DNA of 64,000 bases from Edaphobacter flagellatus. GTDB lineage: Bacteria > Acidobacteriota > Terriglobia > Terriglobales > Acidobacteriaceae. Where the stretch lies: NCBI RefSeq assembly GCF_025264665.1, contig NZ_CP073697.1:1612001-1676000 (forward strand), read 5' to 3'. Below the pieces are notes generated by a model that worked only from the letters and a program-made list of their open reading frames with translations, ran no database searches and was not told the DNA's origin. Shown piece by piece: positions 32,672 to 42,030 of this stretch. Both the position numbers and the translations under genes were made by a program. Numbering within the stretch: the first letter of the stretch is position 1; each line of letters begins with the position of its first letter.

Positions 32672-35600
32672 TTACTCCGGCACCTCTTCCATGTGCATCT
32701 TCGACGGCTGTTGGCTGCGTAAACGGCTATAGATCAGCGGCACAATCAGCAGCGTAGTAAACGTAGCAATGATCAGGCCGCCGATAACGGCGCGACCCAG
32801 GGGTGCGTTCTGCTCGCCGCCCTCGCCGAGGCCAAGCGACATCGGCAACATACCGATAATCATGGCAAACGCCGTCATCAGAACCGGGCGGAGACGTGTT
32901 GCGCCTGCAGAGGATGCGGCCTCACGAGCCGTCATGCCCGCAGCGCGCTGGTCGTTCGCGAAGGTCACCATCAGAATGGAGTTTGCGGTAGCAACACCGA
33001 CGGTCATGATGGCTCCCATCAGCGAAGGCACGCTGAATGTCGTCCCCGTGAGGAAGAGAATCCAGAGGATGCCGCAGGCTGCACCAGGAAGCGCGGTAAG
33101 GATGATGAAGGGATCCAGCCAGCTCTGGAAGTTAACCACCATCAGCAGGTAAACCAGCAAAACGGCGAAGATCATCCCGAGTCCGAGGCCCGTGAAGGAG
33201 TCATGCATACTCTTCACCTGGCCGCGTACGGTGATCTGCGTTCCCGGCGGTACCAGCTTGCGATACTTTTCGACAATCTGGTCGATGTCGCGTCCGATCG
33301 CTCCAAGATCCCGGCCATGTGCTCCGGCGAAGATGTCGAAGACGGGCTGCACGTTGTAATGATTCGTAACCGCTGGGCTGGAGTTGCGATCGATGCGCGC
33401 CAGGTTGTTGAGAAGCTGCGGCCCCGGAGCGGCAATGGTTGAAGGATCGGTTGTATTGGCCTGGCTGCTGGAGCCGGAGGTAACCGGAATATTGTTCAAT
33501 GCCGCCATGGAATCCAACTGATACTGCGGAGTCTGCACGACGACCGAGTAGTTCACACCATTCTGCGGGTTGAGCCAGTAGTTGGGAGTCGCCGTGCCGC
33601 TGCCGGCCAACGCGTACAACATGCTGTTGGCAACGTTGTTCTCCGTAAGCCCGATGGTCTGCGCGCGCGACCGATCGACGTTCACCCGCAACTCAGGCGA
33701 ATAGACCACCTGGTTGATATGCACATCGGTGGTGCCGGGTACGCCTGCAATCTCCTGACGCATCTTACGTGCCACTTCATAGTTCGGATAGAACGCGCGG
33801 CCGCTGATTTGAACATCGATCGGCGCCGGCAGACCGAAGTTGAGGATCTGATTCACAATGTCCGACGCCTGAAAATAAAAGGTGACATCAGGGAACCGCT
33901 GATGCAGCACCTCGCGCAGCTTGCGTCTGTACTGCACGGTCGGATGATGGTCTTCGTTCAGCGAGACCAGCACCTCACCATCCTGCACATCGGTAAGACT
34001 GCCGTCGCCGAAGGCGAGGTTGAAGCTGCCGTTCGGAATACCGATATCGTCAAGGACGAGGTTCAGCTCCTTCGGCGGAATGACCTCACGAATCGTGGCA
34101 TCGACACCGGCGAAGATCCGCTCTACCTCCTCAATACGAGTACCAGGAGCCGTCCTCACATGAAGCCGAAATGTTCCCGCGTCCACATCAGGGAAGAAGT
34201 CCTGCCCGATAAATGGAACCAGACAGGCGGAGATCGCAATGAAAACGGCAAAACATCCCAATGAAAATCCTGCATGCCCAAGCACCCAATCCAGCACACC
34301 GCGGTAGCGTGCACGAAAGCGCTCAAAGGCTGCATTGAAGCGGAAGTGCGTCCGCCAGATCAGGTTGGCGCCCTCGGGAATGCCGTGCGCTTCGCCGGAT
34401 TCGTGGTCCTGATACATCTCCACTTCGCTGGAGAGCAGGAACTTGACCATCGTCGGCACCAGCGTTCGCGAAAGCAGGTAGGACGCCATCATGGCGAAAA
34501 CCACGGCCAGGCCCAGCGGCGTGAACAAACTCTTCGCCGCGCCCGAGAGGAAGACAACCGGGACGAAGACGATACAGATGGCAAGCGTGGAGACGAACGC
34601 AGGTACAGCAATCTGCGCTGCGCCATCGAGAATCGCCGGCTCGATCTCCTTCCCCTGGCCGAGATTGCGATGGATGTTCTCAATCTCAACCGTCGCATCG
34701 TCAACCAGGATGCCGACGGCAAGCCCCAGGCCGCCGAGCGTCATCGTGTTCAGCGTCTGCCCCAGGAACTTCATCACGATGATCGACGTCAGGATCGACA
34801 ACGGGATGGAGATGGCAACGATGAGCGTGCTGCGCCAGCTTCCCAGGAACAGCAAAATCATCAGAGCCGTCAGGCTGGCGGCAATCACCGCCTCACGTAC
34901 AACGCCCTGCAGGGCTGCGCGAACGAAGATCGACTGATCGAACTGCAGGTCGATCTTCAGGTCCTTCGTTAGTCCCGCCTGAATGACCGGCAGGCGTTCG
35001 CGGACACGTTTAACGATGTCGAGCGTCGAGGCCGAGGCCGACTTGAGGATCGTAAGCAGCACAGCGCGCTTGCCATTAACGCGCACGATGTTCTGCTGAA
35101 TGGCGAATCCTTCGTGAACATGGCCGATATCGCGGATGTAGACCATCGCGCCATTCACATTCTTAATCGGCATGTCATTCAGCTGATCCAACACCAGCGG
35201 ACTGGCATTCGTTCGGACGATATAGTCCGTCGTGCCAACTTTAGCCGTACCCGCAGGCAGAATCAGGTTCTGCGCCGTGAGCGCATTGACCACATCCGTA
35301 GGCGACAGCCCCCTGGCATATAGCTGGCCAAGATCCAGATCGACCATGATCTGGCGCGCCTTACCGCCATAAGGAGCAGGCACCTGCGCACCCTGAACCG
35401 TTGCCAGCTGCGTACGGACAAACTGCAGACCAAGATCGTACAAATCCGCCTCTGACAGCTTGTCGCTCGACATGATGGCCTGCAGAATAGGCACGTTCGA
35501 CGCGCTGAACTGCAGGATGAAGGGAGGCGTAGAGCCCGGCGGCAGAATACGCAGAATCGTCTGATTGACGGCTGTCACTTCAGCCACGGCGGCCTCGATC

Positions 35601-35902
35601 TTTGTGCCGGGCTGGAAAAACACCTTAATGATGGAGATGCCGCTTACCGATTGCGACTCGATGTGTTCGATGTCGTTGACGGTCGTCGTCATAGCGCGTT
35701 CACTGATCGTGGTGAACCGCTTCTCCATCTCGTCGGGGCTGGTGCCGGAGTAGCTCCAGACCACAGTCACCACGGGAATGTCGATCACGGGAAAGATATC
35801 CGTGCTCATCGTCTCGATGCTCACGATTCCCAGAACCAGAATCAGCACTGCCATGACGACGAAGGTGTAGGGTCGCCGGAGTGCCAGTCGAACAATCCAC
35901 AT
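32672..35902 (-). CDS. RND family efflux pump permease (AcrB/MdtB-like)
   Basis: This 1076-residue pump has the standard twelve-helix RND fold with two large periplasmic loops. It starts MWIVRLALRRPYTFVVMAVL. The proton-relay Asp pair occurs in GILVDDATVEIENIH, and the second half ends with GVATANSILMVTFA and LRPVLMTAFAMIIGMLP. Length matches hydrophobe/amphiphile pumps. AGAAGGA stands 9 nt before ATG 35902. It is first in an operon with adaptor, ABC ATPase and ABC permease. No TolC-type channel is in the window. Substrate is unknown. Confidence 0.94.
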   Translation of the reverse strand: MWIVRLALRRPYTFVVMAVLILVLGIVSIETMSTDIFPVIDIPVVTVVWSYSGTSPDEMEKRFTTISERAMTTTVNDIEHIESQSVSGISIIKVFFQPGTKIEAAVAEVTAVNQTILRILPPGSTPPFILQFSASNVPILQAIMSSDKLSEADLYDLGLQFVRTQLATVQGAQVPAPYGGKARQIMVDLDLGQLYARGLSPTDVVNALTAQNLILPAGTAKVGTTDYIVRTNASPLVLDQLNDMPIKNVNGAMVYIRDIGHVHEGFAIQQNIVRVNGKRAVLLTILKSASASTLDIVKRVRERLPVIQAGLTKDLKIDLQFDQSIFVRAALQGVVREAVIAASLTALMILLFLGSWRSTLIVAISIPLSILTSIIVMKFLGQTLNTMTLGGLGLAVGILVDDATVEIENIHRNLGQGKEIEPAILDGAAQIAVPAFVSTLAICIVFVPVVFLSGAAKSLFTPLGLAVVFAMMASYLLSRTLVPTMVKFLLSSEVEMYQDHESGEAHGIPEGANLIWRTHFRFNAAFERFRARYRGVLDWVLGHAGFSLGCFAVFIAISACLVPFIGQDFFPDVDAGTFRLHVRTAPGTRIEEVERIFAGVDATIREVIPPKELNLVLDDIGIPNGSFNLAFGDGSLTDVQDGEVLVSLNEDHHPTVQYRRKLREVLHQRFPDVTFYFQASDIVNQILNFGLPAPIDVQISGRAFYPNYEVARKMRQEIAGVPGTTDVHINQVVYSPELRVNVDRSRAQTIGLTENNVANSMLYALAGSGTATPNYWLNPQNGVNYSVVVQTPQYQLDSMAALNNIPVTSGSSSQANTTDPSTIAAPGPQLLNNLARIDRNSSPAVTNHYNVQPVFDIFAGAHGRDLGAIGRDIDQIVEKYRKLVPPGTQITVRGQVKSMHDSFTGLGLGMIFAVLLVYLLMVVNFQSWLDPFIILTALPGAACGILWILFLTGTTFSVPSLMGAIMTVGVATANSILMVTFANDQRAAGMTAREAASSAGATRLRPVLMTAFAMIIGMLPMSLGLGEGGEQNAPLGRAVIGGLIIATFTTLLIVPLIYSRLRSQQPSKMHMEEVPE

Positions 35903-36145
35903 AGCAAAAGGGTCCTTCTGTTTTGAGGGCTGTACTTCTGTTGAAGACGAAGGGAGCTAATTCATTGTTTCACTTAAGTTTATGACACGATGCGGACAAA
36001 CGTTCTAATCCGTGCGATTGTCGCATTCGGCATAGGCCTGATCTGGTTGTTTTGGAATCGCACCAATCTCATCAATAGATGCACCTCGGCCCGTAATTGG
36101 AGCAAAATCATCTGATTTGTGATCGGCCAAGCGTAAAATGTGACC

Positions 36146-36400
36146 ATGTCGCGTGGATGGGAGAGCAAATCCGTGGAAGAACAGCAGGCACAGGCACAGG
36201 CAGCCGCATCGAAGACCGAAGCCGAAAAAAACTCCGCCGAAGCTGCCGAACGCAAGCGCAGGCTGCAATCGCTTGAGCTACAGCGCGAACGCATTCTGTC
36301 AGAGCGAACGGCAAATCCGCATCGCCGTTCGGCATTGACCTATGCACTGGCCGATATCGAAGAAAAGCTCGCCGAGTTAGGCTGGAGCGTCCACATATAA
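36146..36400 (+). CDS. Small charged coiled-coil protein, unknown function
   Basis: This 84-residue protein starts MSRGWESKSVEEQ. Its middle (about 10-55) is a predicted helix rich in Gln, Ala, Glu and Lys, and its second half contains ERTANPHRRSALTYALADIEEKL. No known domain is recognised. I believe the MSRGWESKSVE opening recurs in other Acidobacteria, but that is recollection. ATG 36146 is preferred to an in-frame GTG at 36140. There is no clear ribosome site. It is divergent from the RND operon and convergent with the OmpA-family gene. Confidence 0.6.
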   Translation: MSRGWESKSVEEQQAQAQAAASKTEAEKNSAEAAERKRRLQSLELQRERILSERTANPHRRSALTYALADIEEKLAELGWSVHI

Positions 36401-36452
36401 CAATCACCCCACCGCATATCTTCATGCCAGCAGGGTGACTGCCTCTGCGCGA

Positions 36453-38075
36453 TTACAGTGGCTGTTGCGGGTTGGAGACTCCGGTCGCAGGCGGAGCGGC
36501 TGGGGCAGGTGGAGCAGCCTCCGCATCCGGCCCTTTCTGCTGCACCCCGATCGCATCGCCTGAAACCACAAGCTGCACGCGTCGGTTCAGCGCACGGCCC
36601 TTCGCCGTATTGTTATCGGCCACGGGCTTGGCCATGCCATACCCCGTCGCAACGATGTTGTCCGCATTGACTCCCTGACCCACGAGGAAATCCCTGACCG
36701 CACCAGCCCGGTTTTCTGACAGCTTTTGGTTGAACTCCGCGCTGCCCGTGCTGTCGGTATACCCCTCGACCTGCAGCTTTAGCCCCGGATACGACTGCAG
36801 AATGCCGGAAACACGAGCCAGGCTGACCTGTGTTGAGGGCTTAAGCGTGTACTTGCCCGTATCGAAGAGCACGTCCGACATATTGACGATCAGCCCGCGC
36901 GCAGTCTCGCTGGTAGCCAGCACACTATTCAGCTGGGCGAGAAGACGCTCACGCGCCTCGCGAGCACTGTCGGCCACCTTGCTTGCGGCTGCGGCCTGAG
37001 CCTGAGCCTGGGCAGCTTGTGCCTGAGCCTGCGCAGCAGCGGCCTCGGCACGCGCACGCTCTGCATCGGCCTGGGCCTGGGCAGCCTTCGCCCGTTCAGC
37101 CTCCACCGCAGACTGTTGCGCATCCGCCTGGGCCTTTTGTTTAGCCATCTCGGCATCGCGCTCCCGTTCGGCAGCCTGCTTTCGCAGCGTCACCAGACGG
37201 GCATCCTCGGAACGCTGCACGGCCTGCCGCGCATACGTGATGCCCATCTTCTTGTCGGGCTTCTTCCCCGAGAGGATATCCGTGGCATTCTTCAGGTCGA
37301 GCATCGCCTCTTTATAGATGTCGCCCGCATACTTCTCTGCCCCACTCTGCTGCGCGATGCGGAGAGCGTTATTCGCCTCATACAGCTCCAGCGGCATCTT
37401 CTCGTCACGCGTAATCGGGTCCGCGACAGACCTTGCGCCCGCCGTCTCCGCATAGGTCCCACGCGGCAGCAGCATATAGTGCGCATTGACCTTCTCCAGC
37501 ACCCCGGTCGTCTTGTCCTGAATAATCTGGTTCTCCAGCACGACAACATCGCTCGGCTGCGTTACGGAGAAATATGGCTCGGCCGTCACCACCAACCCAA
37601 AGGACTGCAGCGCAGTCGTTACCGTAATGTTGTTCTTCGTCCCGGCAGGAAGCACTTCGCCAAGATTGTTCGGCCGTCCATCCGGCGTAATCGCCCACAA
37701 CACATAGGTCAGATACTCACGCCCAAAACCATTGGCTGGAGTCAGCCCTTCAAACCTCGCCTCGATGACGATGCCACCGCGCTCGCTGGTTACCTTGGCT
37801 TCTCCCTTGGCCAACGGCAGCAGAGGCGTCCCTTTAAACGCGATCCTGGTCGAGCCGCTGCGATGGAGATAATTCACGGCGTCCAGATCACGCTGAACGA
37901 CCTTGACCTTGTAGAGATAGACGCCTTCAGATTCCTTCGTAATCTTGTTATCGTCCGCAGGCGCCTGTTGCGCCATCGGATTCGGCTCCTGCGCTCGAAG
38001 ATGGAGGAAAGCTCCTGTAGCAGTTACAGAGAAAACCAGGGCAGCATAGATCGTCCGTCGTGCAACGTTCGGCAT
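36453..38075 (-). CDS. OmpA family protein with central Ala/Gln-rich coiled coil
   Basis: This 540-residue exported protein has a signal peptide (about 1-29, ending HLRAQE), a beta-rich N-terminal region (about 45-250), a long alanine/glutamine coiled coil (about 285-385, with many AQAQA repeats) and a C-terminal OmpA peptidoglycan-binding domain (about 395-510) with LQVEGYTDSTGSAEFNQ and RALNRRVQ. It probably links outer membrane or periplasmic structures to the wall. AAGGAGA precedes ATG 38075. The coiled coil is encoded by imperfect hexamer repeats near 36990-37100. Confidence 0.85.
   Translation of the reverse strand: MPNVARRTIYAALVFSVTATGAFLHLRAQEPNPMAQQAPADDNKITKESEGVYLYKVKVVQRDLDAVNYLHRSGSTRIAFKGTPLLPLAKGEAKVTSERGGIVIEARFEGLTPANGFGREYLTYVLWAITPDGRPNNLGEVLPAGTKNNITVTTALQSFGLVVTAEPYFSVTQPSDVVVLENQIIQDKTTGVLEKVNAHYMLLPRGTYAETAGARSVADPITRDEKMPLELYEANNALRIAQQSGAEKYAGDIYKEAMLDLKNATDILSGKKPDKKMGITYARQAVQRSEDARLVTLRKQAAERERDAEMAKQKAQADAQQSAVEAERAKAAQAQADAERARAEAAAAQAQAQAAQAQAQAAAASKVADSAREARERLLAQLNSVLATSETARGLIVNMSDVLFDTGKYTLKPSTQVSLARVSGILQSYPGLKLQVEGYTDSTGSAEFNQKLSENRAGAVRDFLVGQGVNADNIVATGYGMAKPVADNNTAKGRALNRRVQLVVSGDAIGVQQKGPDAEAAPPAPAAPPATGVSNPQQPL
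36985..37100. repeat. Imperfect hexamer repeats within OmpA-family gene
   Basis: Repeated GCCTGA/GCCTGG units near 36990-37040 and similar units further on encode the AQ-rich coiled coil (AAQAQAQAAQ). They are imperfect and in-frame, so they can change length without frameshift. Confidence 0.5.
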
Positions 38076-38185
38076 TCAACGTTCTCCTTTTCTTCGAGAC
38101 ATCACCTGTACTCTACCCTGTGCGATGCGCATGTTCCGGCAAAAGGTAGTCTGGCGGGCTTGCATTTGATCCTGCCTGCTAACTG

Positions 38186-38215
38186 AAAAAGCGAGGCTTC
38201 ATTTCGAAGCCTCGC
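38186..38215 (-). terminator. Terminator for the GvpL/GvpF gene
   Basis: GCGAGGCTTC (38191-38200) pairs perfectly with GAAGCCTCGC (38206-38215) around ATTTC. On the minus strand it is followed by TTTTT, 27 nt after the stop of the gvpL/F-like gene. Confidence 0.8.
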
Positions 38216-38241
38216 TCCATCTTCAACCGAACCGTTATGCC

Positions 38242-38976
38242 TCAGGCGTGCTGGTGGCCCGCAGTAGGACGATGCACGAAATGATACGGCGGCCAGGGAC
38301 CGGACAGCTGCATCTGGCACTCCTTCATCTGCTGCATCGCTGACGAGTACTTGTTCTGGTAGCGCTCAACCGTCTTGTTGTCGATCAGGTGTGCGATATC
38401 GAGCAGCATCTTGCCCGACTCCATCCGGCGGCAGGTGATCTCCTCAGCCAGCGGAAGGAACATGCGATGCATCTGGACGGAGAGAGCACGAGCCTTGGAT
38501 TGGCGCTCACGCTGGCGACTGGCGCTCTCGCGCAGGCTGGTCAGATACTGCTGGCCCACGGTCATATCGCGCAGAGTCGTTCCGGGGCAGGTGTCATCGA
38601 CCAACACCTTGAGGTGCATCTCGGCCTTGCCGCGGAGACGCTCCACATTGGCCAGAAAGTGACGCTGATTCGACCGAACAGAGCGCCGCAGCGCATCGTC
38701 GTCTTGAAAAGAGGTCCCAAAGCGGAAAGGAAGAACGGTGGAGTGCTTGAAACAGTCGGCGATAACGCGGGCATGATCTTTCTGTGCCTGTTGGTCCATC
38801 CGGGCGCTGTCTTCAGCATTGAATTCAGAAACGATTACGGCGAGATCGCTGGCGGGGAAGAGAAACGTCTGATTACCGAAAATACCAGTAACCCCTGTGA
38901 GAGGCATCGGGCGGCGGTGCCGACAAAGTTCCGGAAAGGCCTGTCTCTCTGCAATGCAATAGGCGTACCATGCCAT
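38242..38976 (-). CDS. GvpL/GvpF family gas vesicle-type protein (orphan)
   Basis: This 244-residue protein fits GvpL/GvpF: the start MAWYAYCIAE, the central HARVIADCFKHSTVLPFRFGT with its conserved Pro-Phe-Arg-Phe-Gly core, and the C-terminal SGPWPPYHFV. GvpF/L proteins contact the gas vesicle shell protein in organisms that make vesicles. No gvpA, gvpN or other gas vesicle gene is present in the 64-kb window, so the role here is unclear. AGGAAGG precedes ATG 38976 and its own terminator follows, so it looks like a single-gene unit. Confidence 0.82.
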   Translation of the reverse strand: MAWYAYCIAERQAFPELCRHRRPMPLTGVTGIFGNQTFLFPASDLAVIVSEFNAEDSARMDQQAQKDHARVIADCFKHSTVLPFRFGTSFQDDDALRRSVRSNQRHFLANVERLRGKAEMHLKVLVDDTCPGTTLRDMTVGQQYLTSLRESASRQRERQSKARALSVQMHRMFLPLAEEITCRRMESGKMLLDIAHLIDNKTVERYQNKYSSAMQQMKECQMQLSGPWPPYHFVHRPTAGHQHA

Positions 38977-39348
38977 GTTTTACCTTCCTATAGACGCTGC
39001 AGGGCGTTACCACCCGTGCAGGCAGCTTGTTTGTGTAACTCACACTGATACGAAAGGTGTCAGCAAGCGATTCATCTGCAACAAATTGCATTCGACACGT
39101 GCGCGATAAGCGAACTGTATCGAAGCCGAAACGGATAGTAAGCCCATGGAAATACGGTTGGCAAGAGTTGATGTGAAAAAAGTGCACCGAATGGGCAGCA
39201 ACCGCATCTCGCTAAGGCCCGGCCGACTGGCTTTTACTGGCAGAAGAACCTCAGGAAGCGTACCCCCGGACACAACCCCGCTGCCGGAATAGCGATCTAA
39301 AATCTACTAGTTACACCCAACTGAATCGAAACGGGATTGTGAATCGCT
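38977..39348. other. Divergent intergenic region, no gene seen
   Basis: This 372-bp gap lies between the GvpL/F gene and the DUF481 gene, which are transcribed away from each other, so it must hold both promoters. A TAAAAT at 39298-39303 is a possible -10 box for the DUF481 gene but no matching -35 is evident. I see no repeat or RNA gene here. Confidence 0.35.
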
Positions 39349-40560
39349 ATGAATCTGTTTGAAAACATGCTGTCTTTTGGGCCCAAAAAATCGACGCTCC
39401 TTCTTCTGGGCCTGTTTGCAGGTCTTGTCGCCTCCCCTTCCAACGCACAGAACAAGCCCGCTGCCCCAACGCCGGACGTCATCATCCTCACAAACGGCGA
39501 TCAGCTGACCGGCAAGCTCGAGCGCAGCGTCGGCGGCAACATCGTCTTCAAGAGTGATGTCATCGGCGAGGTCACCATCCCCATGGCGAAAGTCCAGGAG
39601 CTCCGCTCTGCAGCCACCTTCGTCGTGCTGAAGAAGGATGAGAAGATCACGCGTCAGGCAAAGCCTGCCACCACGATCGCCATCGCCGACGATACCGTCA
39701 AGGAAACCAGCGGTGCTGGCCAGTCTGTGCCCGAAAAGAACCTCGCCTATGTCGTCGACGACGCAACCTATAACAAAGAGCTGACCGGCAACCCCGGACC
39801 GTTCCAGGGCTGGAACGGCTCCATCACAGGTGGAGCGACCATCCTGCAATCGACCTCCTACGGCCAGACCTACACCGTGGGAACCTCGTTGATCCGTACC
39901 ATTCCGTCCGTCGCGTACCTCCCGCTGCGCACACGAACCACCTTCAACCTGCTCGAGACGTACGGCAAACTGACGCAGCCGGTGCGGCCGCTTCCGCCCT
40001 CCTGCAACGGCAGCACGGCTCCTGTAGGCTGCGAGGACTCCGTCGCGAAGACCAACATCTTCCATACCGATTTCGAGCACGACAAGTACTTCACCTCGCG
40101 CTTCTACATGCTCGGCGGCGTGGCCTACGACCATAACTATGCCCAGGGCCTGAGCCTCCAGCAGATCTATGGGGTGGGCGCCGGTTACACCATCCTGCTC
40201 GATGCCGTGCAGCAGCTCGATGCCAAGACCGACATCCACTATGAGCGCCAGCACTTCACGCAGTATGCGCCACCGCTCGTCTCCAGCCCCGACCAGAACC
40301 TGATCGGCTCTACCTTTGGCGAAGCGTACAAGCGCACCTTGCCCGGCAAGATTCTGTTCACGCAGAGCGGCACGTACATCCAGTCGTGGAACAACACCAA
40401 TGCCTGGTCGGCAGTCGGTGCCTTCGGACTGGCCCTCCCCGTCTACCACCGCTTCAGCCTGAGCGTGAACTTCCTCGACAACTACCTGAACAATCCAGCC
40501 ATCGGATTCAATAAGAACAGCATGCAGTTTGTCACCGGCGTCACCTACACGCTGCACTAG
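39349..40560 (+). CDS. DUF481 family outer-membrane protein
   Basis: This 403-residue protein has a signal peptide (about 1-33, LLLLGLFAGLVASPSNAQ), a short N-terminal beta domain (about 43-85, DVIILTNGDQLTGKLE, also seen in other proteins that pair a small sheet domain with DUF481) and a C-terminal beta-barrel-like DUF481 region (about 130-403) with alternating aromatic strands ending FVTGVTYTLH. A terminal aromatic/His residue fits outer-membrane insertion. Function is unknown. A terminator follows at 40586. Confidence 0.78.
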   Translation: MNLFENMLSFGPKKSTLLLLGLFAGLVASPSNAQNKPAAPTPDVIILTNGDQLTGKLERSVGGNIVFKSDVIGEVTIPMAKVQELRSAATFVVLKKDEKITRQAKPATTIAIADDTVKETSGAGQSVPEKNLAYVVDDATYNKELTGNPGPFQGWNGSITGGATILQSTSYGQTYTVGTSLIRTIPSVAYLPLRTRTTFNLLETYGKLTQPVRPLPPSCNGSTAPVGCEDSVAKTNIFHTDFEHDKYFTSRFYMLGGVAYDHNYAQGLSLQQIYGVGAGYTILLDAVQQLDAKTDIHYERQHFTQYAPPLVSSPDQNLIGSTFGEAYKRTLPGKILFTQSGTYIQSWNNTNAWSAVGAFGLALPVYHRFSLSVNFLDNYLNNPAIGFNKNSMQFVTGVTYTLH

Positions 40561-40585
40561 AAACCAGCCAGATCAACTAAAAGGG

Positions 40586-40620
40586 AAAGCCCGCCTCCAT
40601 CCGAAGCGGGCTTTCTCTTT
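40586..40620 (+). terminator. Intrinsic terminator after the DUF481 gene
   Basis: AAAGCCCGC (40586-40594) pairs perfectly with GCGGGCTTT (40606-40614) and is followed by CTCTTT. It lies 26 nt past the stop and also separates the convergent cytochrome c gene. Confidence 0.8.
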
Positions 40621-40634
40621 GCGTATCTTTACCT

Positions 40635-41183
40635 TTACTGCCCCTGCAGAATCTTCATTACCGGATCAGGCAGCTCCTTGTCGGCGTTCTTCAGCAGCAG
40701 ACTCACCTGCCACATCTCCGTGTCTGAAAGCACATGCCGGAATGCAGGCATTCCTGTCAGGCGAATCCCGTTAGCCACACGCCAATACGTCTCGCCAGGC
40801 TCATCGTCGCTTACGCCGACGACATTGCCATGCGCATGCTTCTTCCACAGCTGCGGTGCCTGCGGATACATCTGCTTCGCAAACGCCACATCGTGACCAG
40901 GAGTCCCGTGGCAGCTCGCGCACTGCGCCCGGTAGACCTTCGCGCCGCCTTCAAAAACATCCTCACTCGTGCCAAAAGGAGCATCTTTCTTCTCGGCATC
41001 GATGCGGGCATGCAGCGGAAGCCGCACCAGCTCCTTTTCAAAAGGAAACGGCTTATCCACGACCGCCACGGGCAGTGGCCCGAAGCGAAGATAGAGAAAT
41101 CCACCGGCAACAACCGCCACGATTCCCAGCAGGAACCCCAAAATCAGCTTCCCGCCCCCTCCACCGCCACTTTTCTTCGCCAT
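40635..41183 (-). CDS. Membrane-anchored mono-heme cytochrome c
   Basis: This 182-residue protein has a glycine-rich start, one membrane anchor (about 13-33, LILGFLLGIVAVVAGGFLYL) and a class I cytochrome c domain with the heme site CASCHG (about 88-93) and axial Met in TGMPAF. It would carry electrons in the periplasm while tethered to the inner membrane. GGAGGACGGG precedes ATG 41183, a strong ribosome site. No oxidase genes are adjacent, so its partners are unknown. Confidence 0.88.
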   Translation of the reverse strand: MAKKSGGGGGGKLILGFLLGIVAVVAGGFLYLRFGPLPVAVVDKPFPFEKELVRLPLHARIDAEKKDAPFGTSEDVFEGGAKVYRAQCASCHGTPGHDVAFAKQMYPQAPQLWKKHAHGNVVGVSDDEPGETYWRVANGIRLTGMPAFRHVLSDTEMWQVSLLLKNADKELPDPVMKILQGQ

Positions 41184-41340
41184 TTATCCCGTCCTCCATA
41201 CCGATTCATGCCGCTCAGCCGTCCTATGGATGGCGGCGGATGTTCTAATAAGAAATGGCCCGCGGTTCGAGTCGTCTCCAGCGGCGCGCCTTCGAGTTCC
41301 ACCATAGCAAGAGCATGAGCATGTGCAGGAGTATTCGTTG

Positions 41341-42030
41341 ATGTTCGGTTTCAGGTTTAGTGTGAGGTCTGCAGTCACTCTCTCCATCGCGGCCGCAGTC
41401 TTAAGCGCCGCCCCTTCCGTTAAAGCGCAGTCGGCACACCGCACGCGCCGCGAGTCCAACGCCAATCGCAAGGCACGCATCGATCGCACCATCCAGGACA
41501 CCTACAGCCATCAGTGGGAAGTCGGCGGCGGCGGCGGCTATCTCCGCTTCCAGTCCGGCGAGTTCCTGCAAAGGAACAATGAGGTGAACTTCTGGGTCTC
41601 CGGCACGCGCTACTTCAATCCGAAGCTCGGCATCCTGGCCGATGTGCGCGGCAACTATGGCAACGCCAAGGTCGGCAACACGATCTACAACATCTCTAAC
41701 CCGCAGATCTCCGAGTACACCTTCATGGCCGGCCCCAACTATCGCGTCTACTCGAAGATGAAGTACGCGGCCAGCGTATTCGGAACCGTCGGTGCAGGTA
41801 TCGGCAAGTTCGACTCCGGGTCGAAGGGCATTCCCGCAGCGAATCTCGGCATCTGGCCCTCGGAGACACGCGCTGTCTTCTCTGTCGGCGCGAATCTTGA
41901 TTACAACTTCTACCCCAACCTCGCAGCACGCGTTACGCCCAACTATCTCGGCTCGACCTGGGGAGGCAAGATCCAGAACAACGTCGGCGTCAACGTCGGC
42001 TTTATCTACCGTTTCGGACGCGTCAAGTAA
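41341..42030 (+). CDS. Outer-membrane beta-barrel protein
   Basis: This 229-residue protein has a signal peptide (about 1-28, ending SVKAQS), a basic segment (30-48) and an eight-strand-type barrel with glycine-rich turns (VGGGGGYLRF, GYFMAGPNYR-like strands) that ends FIYRFGRVK. CAGGAG (41326-41331) sits at the right distance from ATG 41341; the GTG at 41323 overlaps it. The OmpW/OmpA-type barrel class is likely, without a specific assignment. The stop overlaps the lyase 3' end by 8 bp. Confidence 0.75.
   Translation: MFGFRFSVRSAVTLSIAAAVLSAAPSVKAQSAHRTRRESNANRKARIDRTIQDTYSHQWEVGGGGGYLRFQSGEFLQRNNEVNFWVSGTRYFNPKLGILADVRGNYGNAKVGNTIYNISNPQISEYTFMAGPNYRVYSKMKYAASVFGTVGAGIGKFDSGSKGIPAANLGIWPSETRAVFSVGANLDYNFYPNLAARVTPNYLGSTWGGKIQNNVGVNVGFIYRFGRVK

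Noticed and set aside
39307..40557. 416-codon open frame on the minus strand
   Set aside because: It covers the DUF481 gene in antisense. The plus-strand product has a signal peptide, barrel pattern and terminator, so the minus-strand frame is a shadow.
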